Positions 1 to 7,822 of a stretch of 16,050 bases of DNA are shown here, piece after piece. The first letter of the stretch is position 1, and every line of letters starts with the position of its first letter. The translations under genes and the position numbers were made by a program. The DNA comes from Myxococcales bacterium (GTDB taxonomy: Bacteria; Myxococcota; Myxococcia; Myxococcales; Myxococcaceae), in contig PMBV01000449.1 in assembly GCA_003153055.1 (NCBI GenBank), forward strand, positions 1 to 16,050. Direction: 5' to 3'. The notes beneath the pieces are model-generated. The model was not told where the DNA came from. It saw only the letters and a list, made by a program, of their open reading frames with translations, and did no database searches.

Positions 1-103
1 GCAGGAGGGCCACCGGCGCCGCCACCCGGAGCGCGAAGAGCCCCCGCGAGCGCTCGTACGCCGCCTTGGCCATCTCGAGGAGTCTGTCGTCGTCACTCAC
101 CAT
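1..103 (-). CDS. N-terminus of an unidentified protein downstream of the sigma factor (partial, runs off window)
   Basis: An ATG at 103-101 lies inside the last codons of the sigma-factor gene, and the frame stays open to the window edge (34 codons). The start of the product reads MVSDDDRLLEMAKAAYERS, followed by a hydrophobic stretch (ALRVAAPVALL) that looks like the beginning of a membrane segment. The ATGGTGAGTGA overlap means translation is probably coupled to the sigma factor; the GTG at 100-98 is an alternative start. A short cytoplasmic head followed by a membrane segment directly behind an ECF-type sigma gene would fit an anti-sigma factor or a membrane partner, but only the head is visible, so this is an inference from position. 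Confidence 0.6.
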   Translation of the reverse strand, partial: MVSDDDRLLEMAKAAYERSRGLFALRVAAPVALL

Positions 104-614
104 GCAGCGTCCTCCACAGGGCCTTGAGGTGCTCCACCGCCCGCTGGCGGCGCTTACGGCCCGCTGCGTCTCCCGACGCCTCCTCGAGCAACAGCCGGGT
201 CAGCTCTCGCTGCTCTCCGTCGGGGAGCGTGCCGATGAGCTCCTGCAAGGTGCTCCTTAGCTCCGCCTCCTCCAGGGCCTCGTCGGGTCGCCCTGGTGCC
301 TCCCGCTCCGTCGCGTCGCTCGTGACGCGGCTCCGTCTCACTCGGGCCCGCTCGGTGCGGCACTCCCACACCGTCACTTCGAGCACCCAGGTCAGCGCGT
401 CACGTGAGGCGTCGAAGTCCATCGCCTGCGAGAACACCTTGACCAGCGCCTGCTGGGCCACGTCCTCCGCCTGCGCCGAGCCGGACAACCAGCGGTGAGC
501 GAAGGCACGCACCGTCGGCCAGGCTCTGCGAAACACCTCGTCTGCCGCGGCCCGTTCGCCCCGCTTGAGTCGCACCATCGCGGCCGTCAGGGCCTGTCGC
601 TCCTTCGAGTCCAC
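93..614 (-). CDS. ECF-like sigma-70 family RNA polymerase sigma factor
   Basis: The 173-residue product has the size and layout of an extracytoplasmic-function sigma factor, which directs RNA polymerase to a small regulon. Region 2 is recognisable at about residues 25-95: the core-binding segment AEDVAQQALVKVF (49-61) and the -10-reading segment around DALTWVLEVTVWECRTERARVRR. The acidic linker (PDEALEEAE) precedes a weak region 4: an LPDGEQRELTRLL helix and a very basic last helix (GRKRRQRAVEHLKALW) instead of the usual EIA..LG.S..TVKSR pattern. Promoter -35 recognition may therefore be unusual. The start is GTG at 614-612; AGAGGG lies about 16 bases upstream, farther than ideal, and an internal ATG at 575-573 is possible. 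It overlaps the next gene on the same strand, which may encode its partner. Confidence 0.8.
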   Translation of the reverse strand: MDSKERQALTAAMVRLKRGERAAADEVFRRAWPTVRAFAHRWLSGSAQAEDVAQQALVKVFSQAMDFDASRDALTWVLEVTVWECRTERARVRRSRVTSDATEREAPGRPDEALEEAELRSTLQELIGTLPDGEQRELTRLLLEEASGDAAGRKRRQRAVEHLKALWRTLHGE

Positions 615-766
615 CTGGGACTTGCTCTACCCTCTGGGCCGCTCCTTTGCCCGCTTCCTGTAGACGTAGGCAGCAGCACGGCCCGCGTGACACGCCCTCC
701 AAGGTCGGCGCGGGAGCTCGCTGTTTCTTGTGGTTGCACGGGGCCTTCGTTCGTACCCTGGCTCCA

Positions 767-1528
767 ATGTCGATCGCTCCGTGGCCTCGGCCTCTCCTGC
801 AGCCGGGCGGAAAGCCCAGCGTGTTTCACCTCTTCTGCTTTGCTCCTGGGCCGCTGGTGGAGGTGCCGATGTCGGCCTCGCGCTTCGGGCTGCCTTCGCA
901 GGAGGCGGCGGCGTTCTCTGAGGTGAGGCGCCTGCCGCGGGAGGCGGACCCGGCCTGGTTCGACGGCTTTCGTCAGGGCTCCTTGCGCAACGTCGCCGAG
1001 CTCGCCCTGGGCAACCTCCGCGCCCTCGACGCGGCCACCGAGGTGACGGTCATCATCACGTCACGGCCCGATGCCGGTGACCTGGCGCACCTGCAGGCGG
1101 CCTGGGCCATTGCCAAGTGGACGGTGGCGCGGGGGGCGACCGTCGTGCTCGATGCCCAGGCCAACCGATACTGGAGCGCCGCCGAACTGGACGACTGGCC
1201 GGCCAATCGACCCTTTGCCCTGTCGAGTGACATCAACGTGGTGGTCGAGGCGGAGGGCGCCAATGCCGTGGCCTCGGCCATTCACACCAGGGGGCTGGCG
1301 AAGTTCGGTCGCCCCGATTTGGTGACCCTCGATGTGCCGGCGGCCCGGTGGGACTCGGTGGCGGGGGTCTTGCGGGGTTTGGCGATGCGGCTCGTGTTGG
1401 GTTTGGTGCTTCGGCCGGGAGATTCCACTCCCATCGAGGGCGGGGTCGCGCACTTCGGCGCCTATGGGCCCGATAGGTTGCACCTGAATAACGACGGGCT
1501 GTTGGTCACGGGTTCCGACGCGGCGTAA
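767..1528 (+). CDS. Hypothetical protein, about 253 residues
   Basis: I do not recognise this protein with confidence. It has no signal peptide and no clear membrane segment, so it is probably cytoplasmic. It has alternating beta/alpha stretches (TEVTVIITSRPDAGDL, AKWTVARGATVVLDAQANRYW), a motif HTRGLAKFGRPDL about two-thirds along, and a Gly-rich tail. The motif and length are loosely reminiscent of DUF4261-like proteins; this is weak. Start choice is uncertain. The ATG at 767 begins MSIAPWPRP but lacks a good ribosome-binding site. The ATG at 869 (MSASRFGLPS) sits 7 bases after GGAGG and would give a shorter, well-initiated protein. The frame is also open upstream to 647, but that stretch looks non-coding. 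It is divergent from the sigma-factor gene across about 150 bases. Confidence 0.6.
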   Translation: MSIAPWPRPLLQPGGKPSVFHLFCFAPGPLVEVPMSASRFGLPSQEAAAFSEVRRLPREADPAWFDGFRQGSLRNVAELALGNLRALDAATEVTVIITSRPDAGDLAHLQAAWAIAKWTVARGATVVLDAQANRYWSAAELDDWPANRPFALSSDINVVVEAEGANAVASAIHTRGLAKFGRPDLVTLDVPAARWDSVAGVLRGLAMRLVLGLVLRPGDSTPIEGGVAHFGAYGPDRLHLNNDGLLVTGSDAA

Positions 1529-1606
1529 CCGGGCCTTGATTCCGGACTCCGCCCAGGCGACACCGCCCATGAGTACCTTGCCGACCTCCCGAGGGAGCCT
1601 TCGAAC

Positions 1607-2767
1607 ATGAACAAGCCGTCCAGGACGCCGTTGATGTTCCCTCTGGCTGCAATGATGGCGCTCATCTCGGCGTGCTTCGACTTCGAGCATGCCTACGGCG
1701 TCTACTGCGACAGTGGCCGGTGCGATGGTACCGCGACGGGTGGAGGTACTGCGACGGGCGGAGGTACCGCGACGGGTGGAGGTACTGCGACGGGTGGAGG
1801 TACTGCGACGGGTGGAGGTGCTGCGACGGGCGGAGGTACGGCGACGGGCGGAGGTACGGCGACGGGTGGAGGTACGGCGACGGGGGGTGGGACTGCGACG
1901 GGTGGAGGCACGGCGACCGGAGGGGGTTCGGCCGGAGGTGGTTCAGGCCAGTGCCGGGCCTTCGGTAGTTCCTGTTCGCAAGAAGGGGACTGCTGTGCCG
2001 CGGGAGACGCCGGGCTTGTGATGGCGTGTAGTCGAAACAACTATTGCGAAGACACCGCTCGCGACTGTCGTGAAGGTGGCTTCTCGTGCAGCACCGCATC
2101 TCAGTGCTGTACGAATCGCTGCGAGGCCGGACGCTGTCCACTCTGTGGCTTCTCCGGCGATTCATGCACGGCGGCGACCGATTGCTGTAATGGATACACC
2201 TGTGAAGGCGGCCGCTGCGTCGACTCCATGTCTCAAGATGGAGACGCGGGCGCTCGTTGCCAGTCCTCCGCGTACTGTGCCAGCGGCTGGTGCGAGCCCA
2301 AGGACGCGGGTCCTCAGAACGGAGTCTGCAGCGCGCCGAAGAGCTGCATGCCGCTCGGAGCGGCCGGAAGCCCGTGTTGTGCGGGCCTGCAGAGCGGAGC
2401 GACAGCGTGCTGTCTCCCTGACAAAGCTTGGTGCGAGTACGGCAGCGATTGCTGCGGAGGCGAGTGCTACGGCGGCCGCTGCACTTCGGCGGTCGATCTC
2501 AACCTTGGCGATCGTTGTTCCTCGACGCCGAACTGCTCCGGTCGGAACTACTGCGACCCAGTGAACGGTCTCTGCACCAATCGGTGGTGCCTGCCTCAAG
2601 GTCTCAACGCCTGGTACGGCTGCTGCTCGTGGGTCACGGGCTCTTCGCCGTGCGTCTTCGCCGACGGTGGCCAGTGCGTTCTCCCCGGCATCCACGCGGT
2701 CAACGCATCGGCCTGTTGCTCGGGCCAGATGGACTCCTACGGGTGCACGGCCGTCTACTTCTGGTGA
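1607..2767 (+). CDS. Cys-rich predicted lipoprotein with a GTATGG-repeat stalk
   Basis: This is a 386-residue predicted lipoprotein. The signal sequence has a hydrophobic core (MFPLAAMMALISA) and a lipobox ending ISA-C23. The residue after the Cys is Phe, not Asp, so outer-membrane targeting is expected. Residues 41-106 are 11 copies of the hexapeptide GTATGG (one is GAATGG), a flexible stalk. Residues 116-386 are Cys-rich, with repeating patterns such as CTAATDCCNGYTCEGGRC and CEYGSDCCGGECYGGRC, which resemble disulphide-knot modules. Such stalk-plus-Cys-rich proteins are common on myxobacterial surfaces, but their roles are mostly unknown. Start ATG 1607 has GAGGGAG (1591-1597) at good spacing. 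It converges on the cytochrome-like gene with only 19 bases between. Adhesion or binding is possible but not shown. Confidence 0.85.
   Translation: MNKPSRTPLMFPLAAMMALISACFDFEHAYGVYCDSGRCDGTATGGGTATGGGTATGGGTATGGGTATGGGAATGGGTATGGGTATGGGTATGGGTATGGGTATGGGSAGGGSGQCRAFGSSCSQEGDCCAAGDAGLVMACSRNNYCEDTARDCREGGFSCSTASQCCTNRCEAGRCPLCGFSGDSCTAATDCCNGYTCEGGRCVDSMSQDGDAGARCQSSAYCASGWCEPKDAGPQNGVCSAPKSCMPLGAAGSPCCAGLQSGATACCLPDKAWCEYGSDCCGGECYGGRCTSAVDLNLGDRCSSTPNCSGRNYCDPVNGLCTNRWCLPQGLNAWYGCCSWVTGSSPCVFADGGQCVLPGIHAVNASACCSGQMDSYGCTAVYFW
1727..1924 (+). repeat. In-frame 18-bp tandem repeat, 11 copies, encoding GTATGG
   Basis: Eleven consecutive 18-bp units of the type GGTACNGCGACGGGYGGA lie inside the lipoprotein gene. 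Units differ mainly at wobble positions (ACT, ACC, ACG; GGT, GGC), and one unit encodes GAATGG. Because the unit is a multiple of three, copy-number change by slippage or recombination would lengthen or shorten the stalk without breaking the frame. Confidence 0.95.
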
Positions 2768-2786
2768 AGGCTCAGCTCGGCCCGTC

Positions 2787-3203
2787 TCACGGTGCGTAGA
2801 GACGCCCGGGCGCACCACCCACCGGGGGCGTTGCGTGGCACGACGAGCAGCCGCCGTTCGGCGTCGCGGACATCGACGTGCGTGTCCCGTTTCGCACCAC
2901 GGCGGCCTTGTAGGGCGCGGCGATGGTCTTCGTCGTGTAGAAGTTGCCCACGGCAGTGGTGGTGAGCGGGGTCTCGGCGCCATTGGCGTCAGTGATGATG
3001 ACCGTCACCCCCGAGAGGCCAGCGCTCGCCGCCGCCGTGTTGCTCGAGAAGACGGTACCGGCCACGGTGAACCTGGGCGCCTCCCGGTTGCTCCCGTCAT
3101 GGCAGCTCAGGCAATTCTCTCCCGGCCTCATGTTCGCGCCCCCTTCCCCTCCTCCACAGGCGGCGAGAACGAGGCACATCGAGGCGAAGAGCAGTCGGTT
3201 CAT
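2787..3203 (-). CDS. Small lipoprotein with two CxxCH haem-binding motifs (di-haem cytochrome c-like)
   Basis: The 138-residue product has a lipoprotein signal peptide (MNRLLFASMCLVLAA-C16) followed by a Gly-rich linker. Two c-type haem attachment motifs are present: CLSCH (31-35) near the N-terminus and CSSCH (119-123) near the C-terminus. Between them, about residues 45-105, lies a beta-rich segment (FTVAGTVFS, GVTVIITDANG, NFYT) resembling a carboxypeptidase-regulatory-like or Greek-key domain. It is therefore probably a membrane-anchored, periplasm- or surface-facing electron carrier or redox sensor; the partner is unknown. Haem attachment would need the cytochrome c maturation system. 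No strong Shine-Dalgarno precedes ATG 3203; only GAGA is seen. It converges with the Cys-rich lipoprotein gene and diverges from the Rpn gene. Confidence 0.8.
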   Translation of the reverse strand: MNRLLFASMCLVLAACGGGEGGANMRPGENCLSCHDGSNREAPRFTVAGTVFSSNTAAASAGLSGVTVIITDANGAETPLTTTAVGNFYTTKTIAAPYKAAVVRNGTRTSMSATPNGGCSSCHATPPVGGAPGRLYAP

Positions 3204-3381
3204 GGTCTCTGGTCCGGAAGAAGGAGCGCGATACTCTACTCTATCCCGCTGTCGGCATCACTGCTCACTCTGTTGGTCAACGACACACCTGAGCACACGC
3301 TCTCACAGGCTCCGTCTCTGTCGTGCTTGAGGCGGTGGTGTCAGACCCGCCTGCTACGACGGCTGGTGGAGGGCGGCGACG

Positions 3382-4356
3382 GTGGCGAGACTCACACAGC
3401 CTCACGACAAGTTCCTGAAGGCACTTCTGAATGACCCAGCGGTGGTGTCCGCGCTGCTCCGCGAGCGGCTCCCGGCTCCTCTGGTGGCGCTCCTCTCTGA
3501 GGACCCGCCCGAGCTGGTCGACGGCGTCTTCGTCGACGACGCGCTGAGGGAGTCGCGGTCCGACCGGCTGTATCGGCTCAAGCTCAAGGGGGACGGTGCG
3601 CTCTTCGTGTACTGCCTCATGGAGCACAAGAGTGCAGGCGAGGGGCGAGCAGGGCTCCAGCTCCTTGGCTACATGGTGAGGCAATGGGAGCGGGAGGAAG
3701 CCGGGTCCGGCGAGCCCCTGGCGCCGATTCTGCCGCTCGTCATCTACCATGGCCCGACGCCTCCCAAGACGTCACGGTACTTCTCGGAACTCGTGGCGGC
3801 GCATGGGGCGAAACTCGGCGTGAAGCCGCTCGACTTCGAGATGGTGCTGGTGGACCTCGGGGCAATCGATGACGACGAGCTGTCGGGCGAGCCTACGCTT
3901 CGAGCGGGCCTCCTCGCGCTCAAGTACGCAACCAGAGAGGCCCTCCAGGGAGCACGTCTACGCAAGGTGCTGACGGCGCTCGCCGCGGCCCCCGGGCTGC
4001 TGCGCGTGGCACTCGTGTATATGATGGAGACCTACCGGGGTGTCAACCGAGCCGAGCTGCTCGGCGAAGCCTGCCGGGTGATGCCGGAGGAGGACGTGAT
4101 GACGGTCGCACAAGAGCTGAGAGATGAGGGGCGAAAACAGGGACGTCAGGAGGGCCAGCGAGAAGGCCTCGCGGAGGGCCGAGTAGAGGGCCAACGCTCG
4201 ACGCTTCTCCGCGTCCTCGCGAGGAGGTTCGGTGGCGTCCCCGACGACGTCCGAGGTCGAGTCATGGTCGCGGACTCGGCAGAGCTCGGGGGCTGGCTCG
4301 ACCTCTCCTTGGACGCCGCGACGCTCGACGCCGTCTTTGGAGCTGCCACCCACTGA
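3382..4356 (+). CDS. Rpn family recombination-promoting nuclease / putative transposase
   Basis: The 324-residue product matches the Rpn (YhgA-like, Transposase_31) family. These are PD-(D/E)XK nucleases that cut DNA and can promote RecA-independent recombination; they are not true transposases. The N-terminus (PHDKFLKALLNDPAVVSALL) is the family's usual opening. The probable active site is D61 (SDRLYRLKL) with E81-x-K83 in CLMEHKSAGE, and LPLVIYHGP is the conserved strand that follows. A charged Gly/Arg/Gln-rich linker (about 240-273, RQEGQREGLAEGRVEGQ) leads to a C-terminal DUF4351-like domain (LLRVLARRFGGVPDDVRGRV). The start is GTG at 3382 with GGAGGG about 8 bases upstream. No terminal repeats or target duplications flank it. 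Its end meets a hairpin at 4360-4387. Confidence 0.9.
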   Translation: MARLTQPHDKFLKALLNDPAVVSALLRERLPAPLVALLSEDPPELVDGVFVDDALRESRSDRLYRLKLKGDGALFVYCLMEHKSAGEGRAGLQLLGYMVRQWEREEAGSGEPLAPILPLVIYHGPTPPKTSRYFSELVAAHGAKLGVKPLDFEMVLVDLGAIDDDELSGEPTLRAGLLALKYATREALQGARLRKVLTALAAAPGLLRVALVYMMETYRGVNRAELLGEACRVMPEEDVMTVAQELRDEGRKQGRQEGQREGLAEGRVEGQRSTLLRVLARRFGGVPDDVRGRVMVADSAELGGWLDLSLDAATLDAVFGAATH

Positions 4357-4359
4357 CGT

Positions 4360-4387
4360 CGAGCGAGCGTCGACTCACGTTCGCTCG
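4360..4387. terminator. Strong hairpin between convergent genes, candidate transcription terminator
   Basis: An 11-bp stem, CGAGCGAGCGT paired with ACGTTCGCTCG (one G-U wobble), closes a 6-base loop just 3 bases after the Rpn stop codon. It lies before the end of the opposing operon at 4426. No U-tract follows on either strand, so an intrinsic terminator is not textbook. It could act in both directions or protect 3' ends. Confidence 0.55.
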
Positions 4388-4425
4388 GCAGCCTGTGCGC
4401 CCGCGAGCGGCTCGGGGTCCCCAAC

Positions 4426-5871
4426 TTACGGAATATAGAGGCCGACCTGCACGAAGGCCCCGTAGCCCGAGAGGCCGTATTCGCTTTGCGCCCCGAAGGT
4501 CGTCGTGGCGCGCTGCCAGGCGGCGCTGTTGGCGAGGACGTCGGCTCCCGACAGGCTTCGCATCAGCCCGAGGTCGACGCCCTTCCCGATGGGGACGAAC
4601 CCGCCCACGCGCAGGAGCACGTGCTGCTCGAAGGAGTACTCCAGCGACGGCACGAAGAGCGCCGACGGGTCCACCAGGTTGACGATGGCCGTCAGCGACC
4701 CGGTCAACAGGTCCGTGGCCAGCCACGACGCGGTGACGCCCGCGTAATGCCGCTCGGCCCCGAAGACCTCTCCACGCACCACGCGATCCGAGGTCAGCAC
4801 CCCGAGGACACCGGCCGCAGAGTGGGCCCCGAAGCCGTTGAAGTAGTACTCCGCCCCGAGGACGAGGGCTTCCACCGGTCTCCACTCCAGGCCCACCACC
4901 GCCCGCACGAAGTCGCCCTGTACCCTGAGCGGCTCGCTGGCTCCCAGACCCACCAGCGGCAACGTCCACGCGGCCTCGCCGTGCGCGCCCAGGGGACCGA
5001 GGTCGCCAGAGAAGTCGGCCCCCACCACCACGTCACCCACGTACTTGCCTACCGTCACTGAGAAGTCCCAGCCGACGAGGTTGGTGCGGGCCCGCACCAC
5101 GCCGCCCATGTCACGGGCGAGCTTCTGGGGGAGCCACAGCACGTCGAGCTGAGAGGTCGCTCCCAGCGAGAACGACACCCGCGCCGCGTCGGCCCCTCGT
5201 CGCACCTCGCGATCCACGTCGGTCGGCGCGAAGGGGCTGATGAGGTCGGTCGGGTTCCACAGCCGCCCGGTGCCCCAGGACAGCACCTGTCGTCCTACCA
5301 CCACCGTCACGTGCGTGCCTCGCCAGGTGAAGGCCAGCCGGTCGAGGTTGTGTTGAATGCGAAACGAGCCCGCGTCGAGGAGAAACGGCTCGAAGTCGAC
5401 CAGGCGCCGCTGGGGCGTGATGAGGGCCGCCCCCAGGTAGCTCGAGCCTCCCGCGCCGGCGAAGGCCGCGTCAGACGCGAGGATGACCGCCGCCTGCCAG
5501 GCCACCTCGAGCTCGAGCGCGTCGGTCCACGAGACCTTGCCACCCACCCTGAAGGTGTGCGTGCTGATGCCCACCTGGAGCGGCAGGCCCGACAGCGAAG
5601 GGAGCTGGGCCGCGGTCTCGGGAGGCACCATCGCCTTGGCCTGGTCGAGCGCGCCCGCCAGGTCCTTGGTGCCCTCCACCAGCGAGCTCTGGAACCTCAA
5701 CCACGAGATGTATGGTTTGTAGAAGCCATTGCCCTCGATGGTCCAGTCGCCGCTCTTCCACACCTCGGCCGCATGAGCCGCTCCGCCCCAGAGGGCGAGG
5801 AGCAGCCCCACGGCTCTCGCGCCGTGCGGGGCCCACGAGCGCGGCACGTCGGAGATGTCCGTCGTCTCCAT
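4426..5871 (-). CDS. DUF1302-like outer-membrane beta-barrel protein, last gene of the ABC/LolA-like operon
   Basis: The 481-residue product has a signal peptide (hydrophobic AVGLLLALWGGAAHA, likely cleavage after A34). A long region of alternating, aromatic-flanked strands follows, as in outer-membrane barrels. The stretch GRQVLSWGTGRLWNPTDL (193-210) is typical of DUF1302-like barrel proteins. Many later segments end in aromatic/Gly strand patterns (LEWRPVEALVLGAEYYFNGF). The last residues are GLYIP rather than the usual terminal Phe, which is slightly atypical for the barrel-assembly signal. It starts 6 bases after the ATPase stop, with GAGG overlapping that stop. In context it would be the outer-membrane end of the transport route: a pore, receptor or insertion platform for the cargo. 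Assignment as a barrel is fairly firm; the function is inferred. Confidence 0.78.
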   Translation of the reverse strand: METTDISDVPRSWAPHGARAVGLLLALWGGAAHAAEVWKSGDWTIEGNGFYKPYISWLRFQSSLVEGTKDLAGALDQAKAMVPPETAAQLPSLSGLPLQVGISTHTFRVGGKVSWTDALELEVAWQAAVILASDAAFAGAGGSSYLGAALITPQRRLVDFEPFLLDAGSFRIQHNLDRLAFTWRGTHVTVVVGRQVLSWGTGRLWNPTDLISPFAPTDVDREVRRGADAARVSFSLGATSQLDVLWLPQKLARDMGGVVRARTNLVGWDFSVTVGKYVGDVVVGADFSGDLGPLGAHGEAAWTLPLVGLGASEPLRVQGDFVRAVVGLEWRPVEALVLGAEYYFNGFGAHSAAGVLGVLTSDRVVRGEVFGAERHYAGVTASWLATDLLTGSLTAIVNLVDPSALFVPSLEYSFEQHVLLRVGGFVPIGKGVDLGLMRSLSGADVLANSAAWQRATTTFGAQSEYGLSGYGAFVQVGLYIP

Positions 5872-5877
5872 GTCGCC

Positions 5878-6579
5878 TCAGGCGCTCGGCGCGGCCTTGG
5901 GGGGCCGGCTGTCGGAGGCGATGAGCCCATCGACGAGGCGCACCACCCGGTCGGCTTGCTCCAGCACCATCGGGTCGTGGGTGGAGAAGACGAAGGTGAT
6001 GCCCCGCTCGCGGTTCAGCTCGCGCATCACCGCCACCAGCGCGCGCCCGGTGGCTTGATCGAGGTTGGCGGTGGGCTCGTCGGCCAGCACCACCGCGGGC
6101 ATGGGCACGATGGCGCGCGCCACCGCCACCCGCTGTTGCTGCCCGCCGCTCATCTTCGAGGGCCAGCTGTCGAGGTAGTCGCTGATGCCGAGGCGAGCGA
6201 AGACGGCCTTGACCCGTTCCCGGCGCTCCTGGCTCGCGACGCCCTGGAGCTGGAGCACGTACTCGGCGTTCTCCATCGCCGTGAGAACGGGAATGAGGTT
6301 GTACGCCTGAAAGACGAAGCCAACCTTGTCACGCCGGAGGTCGGCCAGTTGCTGGCGTGAAAGGCCAGAGAGGGCTTGCCCGCCGACGCGAACCGCCCCA
6401 CTCGACGGTAAATCGAGCGCGCCGATCAAGTTGAGCAGCGTCGTCTTGCCGCTGCCCGAGGGCCCGGCGATGGCCATGAACTCGCCCTTCTCGACGGTGA
6501 GCGACACGCCCTTGAGCGCCTGCACTCCGACGCCCTCGCCGTAGGACTTCGTGACGTCGACGACTTCGACACTGGACAT
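5878..6579 (-). CDS. ABC transporter ATP-binding protein, LolD/MacB type
   Basis: This 233-residue ATPase has every hallmark of the type VII (LolCDE/MacB/FtsE) ABC class: Walker A GPSGSGKT (39-46), Q-loop VFQAYN (89-94), signature MSGGQQQR (143-150), Walker B VVLADEP with catalytic E168, D-loop NLD (172-174) and switch H201 (STHD). It would power the two permeases encoded just upstream. Its length equals that of LolD, with no fused permease (unlike MacB). The start ATG 6579 is clear: AGGAGG (6588-6593) overlaps the stop of the preceding permease and sits 8 bases before the ATG, giving probable translational coupling. The C-terminal tail DSRPPKAAPSA is a short non-conserved extension. Confidence 0.95.
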   Translation of the reverse strand: MSSVEVVDVTKSYGEGVGVQALKGVSLTVEKGEFMAIAGPSGSGKTTLLNLIGALDLPSSGAVRVGGQALSGLSRQQLADLRRDKVGFVFQAYNLIPVLTAMENAEYVLQLQGVASQERRERVKAVFARLGISDYLDSWPSKMSGGQQQRVAVARAIVPMPAVVLADEPTANLDQATGRALVAVMRELNRERGITFVFSTHDPMVLEQADRVVRLVDGLIASDSRPPKAAPSA

Positions 6580-6591
6580 GAGCTGTTCCTC

Positions 6592-7821
6592 CTACCGGGC
6601 GTGGAGCGCCTGCACTGGCCGCATTCGGGAAACGCGCCACGCGGGGAACAGCCCCACGAACAGCGCCATGATGTAGACCATTCGAGCCGACTTGAGCCCA
6701 TCGAGCACCGAGAACTTGGTGATGAAGGCGCCCCGCATCGTCGCCCCACCCATCTCTATGCCCTCGCCGACGACCTTGGTGTAGTCGAGCAGCACGTTGT
6801 GGCTGCCGTACCAGGTGATGGAGAGGCCGATGGTGAGCCCCAGCGCGACCGCCAGCGAGGCGATCCAGAAGGACTCGGCCAAGACGAGCCCGACGACTCC
6901 GCTGGGCCGGGTGCCGAGCGCCTGCATCACGCCGAACTCGTGCGTGCGCTCCAGCACGGACATCAGCATCGTGTTGAGAATGCCCAGGCCGACCAGGAGG
7001 TACACGAAGAGGGAGATCACGAGGATCATGCTGTCCATGTACGAGTCGAGTGCCTTGAGGATGGGGACGATCTCGTAGAAGCTCGCCACCTGCACCGACG
7101 GCCCCAGGCTGACCCTGAGCCGCTGGGCGAGCGCCTCGGCCTGGCCCGGCTCCTGTATCTGAATGACGATTTGATGCGCCCCTTCGACGCCGGCCAGGTT
7201 GGTCGCTCCGGCCTGCGTCACCAGCACCCGCCGCCGCGACAGCGCCGACGAGATGGAGTGGTAGATGCCTCGCACCCTGAAGAGCTCGGCCCCCATCTCT
7301 CCGTCGGGCCGCTGCACCATCAGCCGCAGCTTGGAGCCCAGCGTGAGGCTCAGCCTTCGGGCCAGCTCGTCTCCCACCAGGACCCCGTGGGCGTCGTCGG
7401 GGGCTGGCGCCTGGCCCTGGCGAATCGTATGGGCGTAGTCGGCCACCGTGACCTCGTCAGCGAAGGTCACGCCGTGGATCTCCACCGCTTCGTTCCCGTG
7501 GGTGCTCGAGGCGAGGCCGCGCAAGACGAGCCGGGCCGCCACGTCGGACCCCGGTGGCAAGGCAAGCGTCGCTCGGAGCGCCTGGGGGTCGGGCAGCACG
7601 TCTTTCACCGAGCGATGGGTTCGCCAGCCGGGGGCCGTCAGCTCGACGTGGCCCATGCCCGAGCTGTCGAGCTGCGTCTTGGCCTCGTCCTGAAAGCCGC
7701 CCAGCAACCCGCTGAAGAAGACCGTCAGCACCAGCCCGATGCCGATGGCCGACATGTTGATGAGGGTGCGCCGGCGGTTCCGCCAGATGTTGCGCCAGCC
7801 CAGCGTGAGCGTCGAGAGCAT
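6592..7821 (-). CDS. ABC transporter permease, LolC/E (FtsX/MacB_PCD) type, second of two
   Basis: The 409-residue protein has the four-helix plan of LolC/LolE. TM1 is at about 20-40. A large periplasmic domain spans about 45-260. TM2 (264-288), TM3 (310-335) and TM4 (378-395) form the C-terminal FtsX domain. The N-terminal cytoplasmic motif WRNIWRNRRRTLINM and the coupling-helix motif ERTHEFGVMQALGTRP (291-306) are canonical and contact the ATPase. The periplasmic domain is where Lol-type permeases load cargo onto a chaperone. The gene starts one base after the stop of the other permease (TGACATG) and ends in the Shine-Dalgarno of the ATPase gene. It is distinct in sequence from the neighbouring permease, so the two likely form a heterodimer. 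Confidence 0.93.
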   Translation of the reverse strand: MLSTLTLGWRNIWRNRRRTLINMSAIGIGLVLTVFFSGLLGGFQDEAKTQLDSSGMGHVELTAPGWRTHRSVKDVLPDPQALRATLALPPGSDVAARLVLRGLASSTHGNEAVEIHGVTFADEVTVADYAHTIRQGQAPAPDDAHGVLVGDELARRLSLTLGSKLRLMVQRPDGEMGAELFRVRGIYHSISSALSRRRVLVTQAGATNLAGVEGAHQIVIQIQEPGQAEALAQRLRVSLGPSVQVASFYEIVPILKALDSYMDSMILVISLFVYLLVGLGILNTMLMSVLERTHEFGVMQALGTRPSGVVGLVLAESFWIASLAVALGLTIGLSITWYGSHNVLLDYTKVVGEGIEMGGATMRGAFITKFSVLDGLKSARMVYIMALFVGLFPAWRVSRMRPVQALHAR

Positions 7822-7822
7822 G

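Noticed and set aside
1727..1924. Regular repeats considered as a CRISPR array
   Set aside because: Units are contiguous 18-mers without unique spacers, and they sit in frame within a protein gene.
2784..2803. GTCTC...GAGAC hairpin between the lipoprotein and cytochrome-like genes
   Set aside because: Only a 5-bp stem with a 10-base loop and no U-tract; too weak to call a terminator.
3382..4356. Rpn-family gene considered as a transposon
   Set aside because: No terminal inverted repeats or target duplications were seen; the family is a nuclease despite the transposase label.
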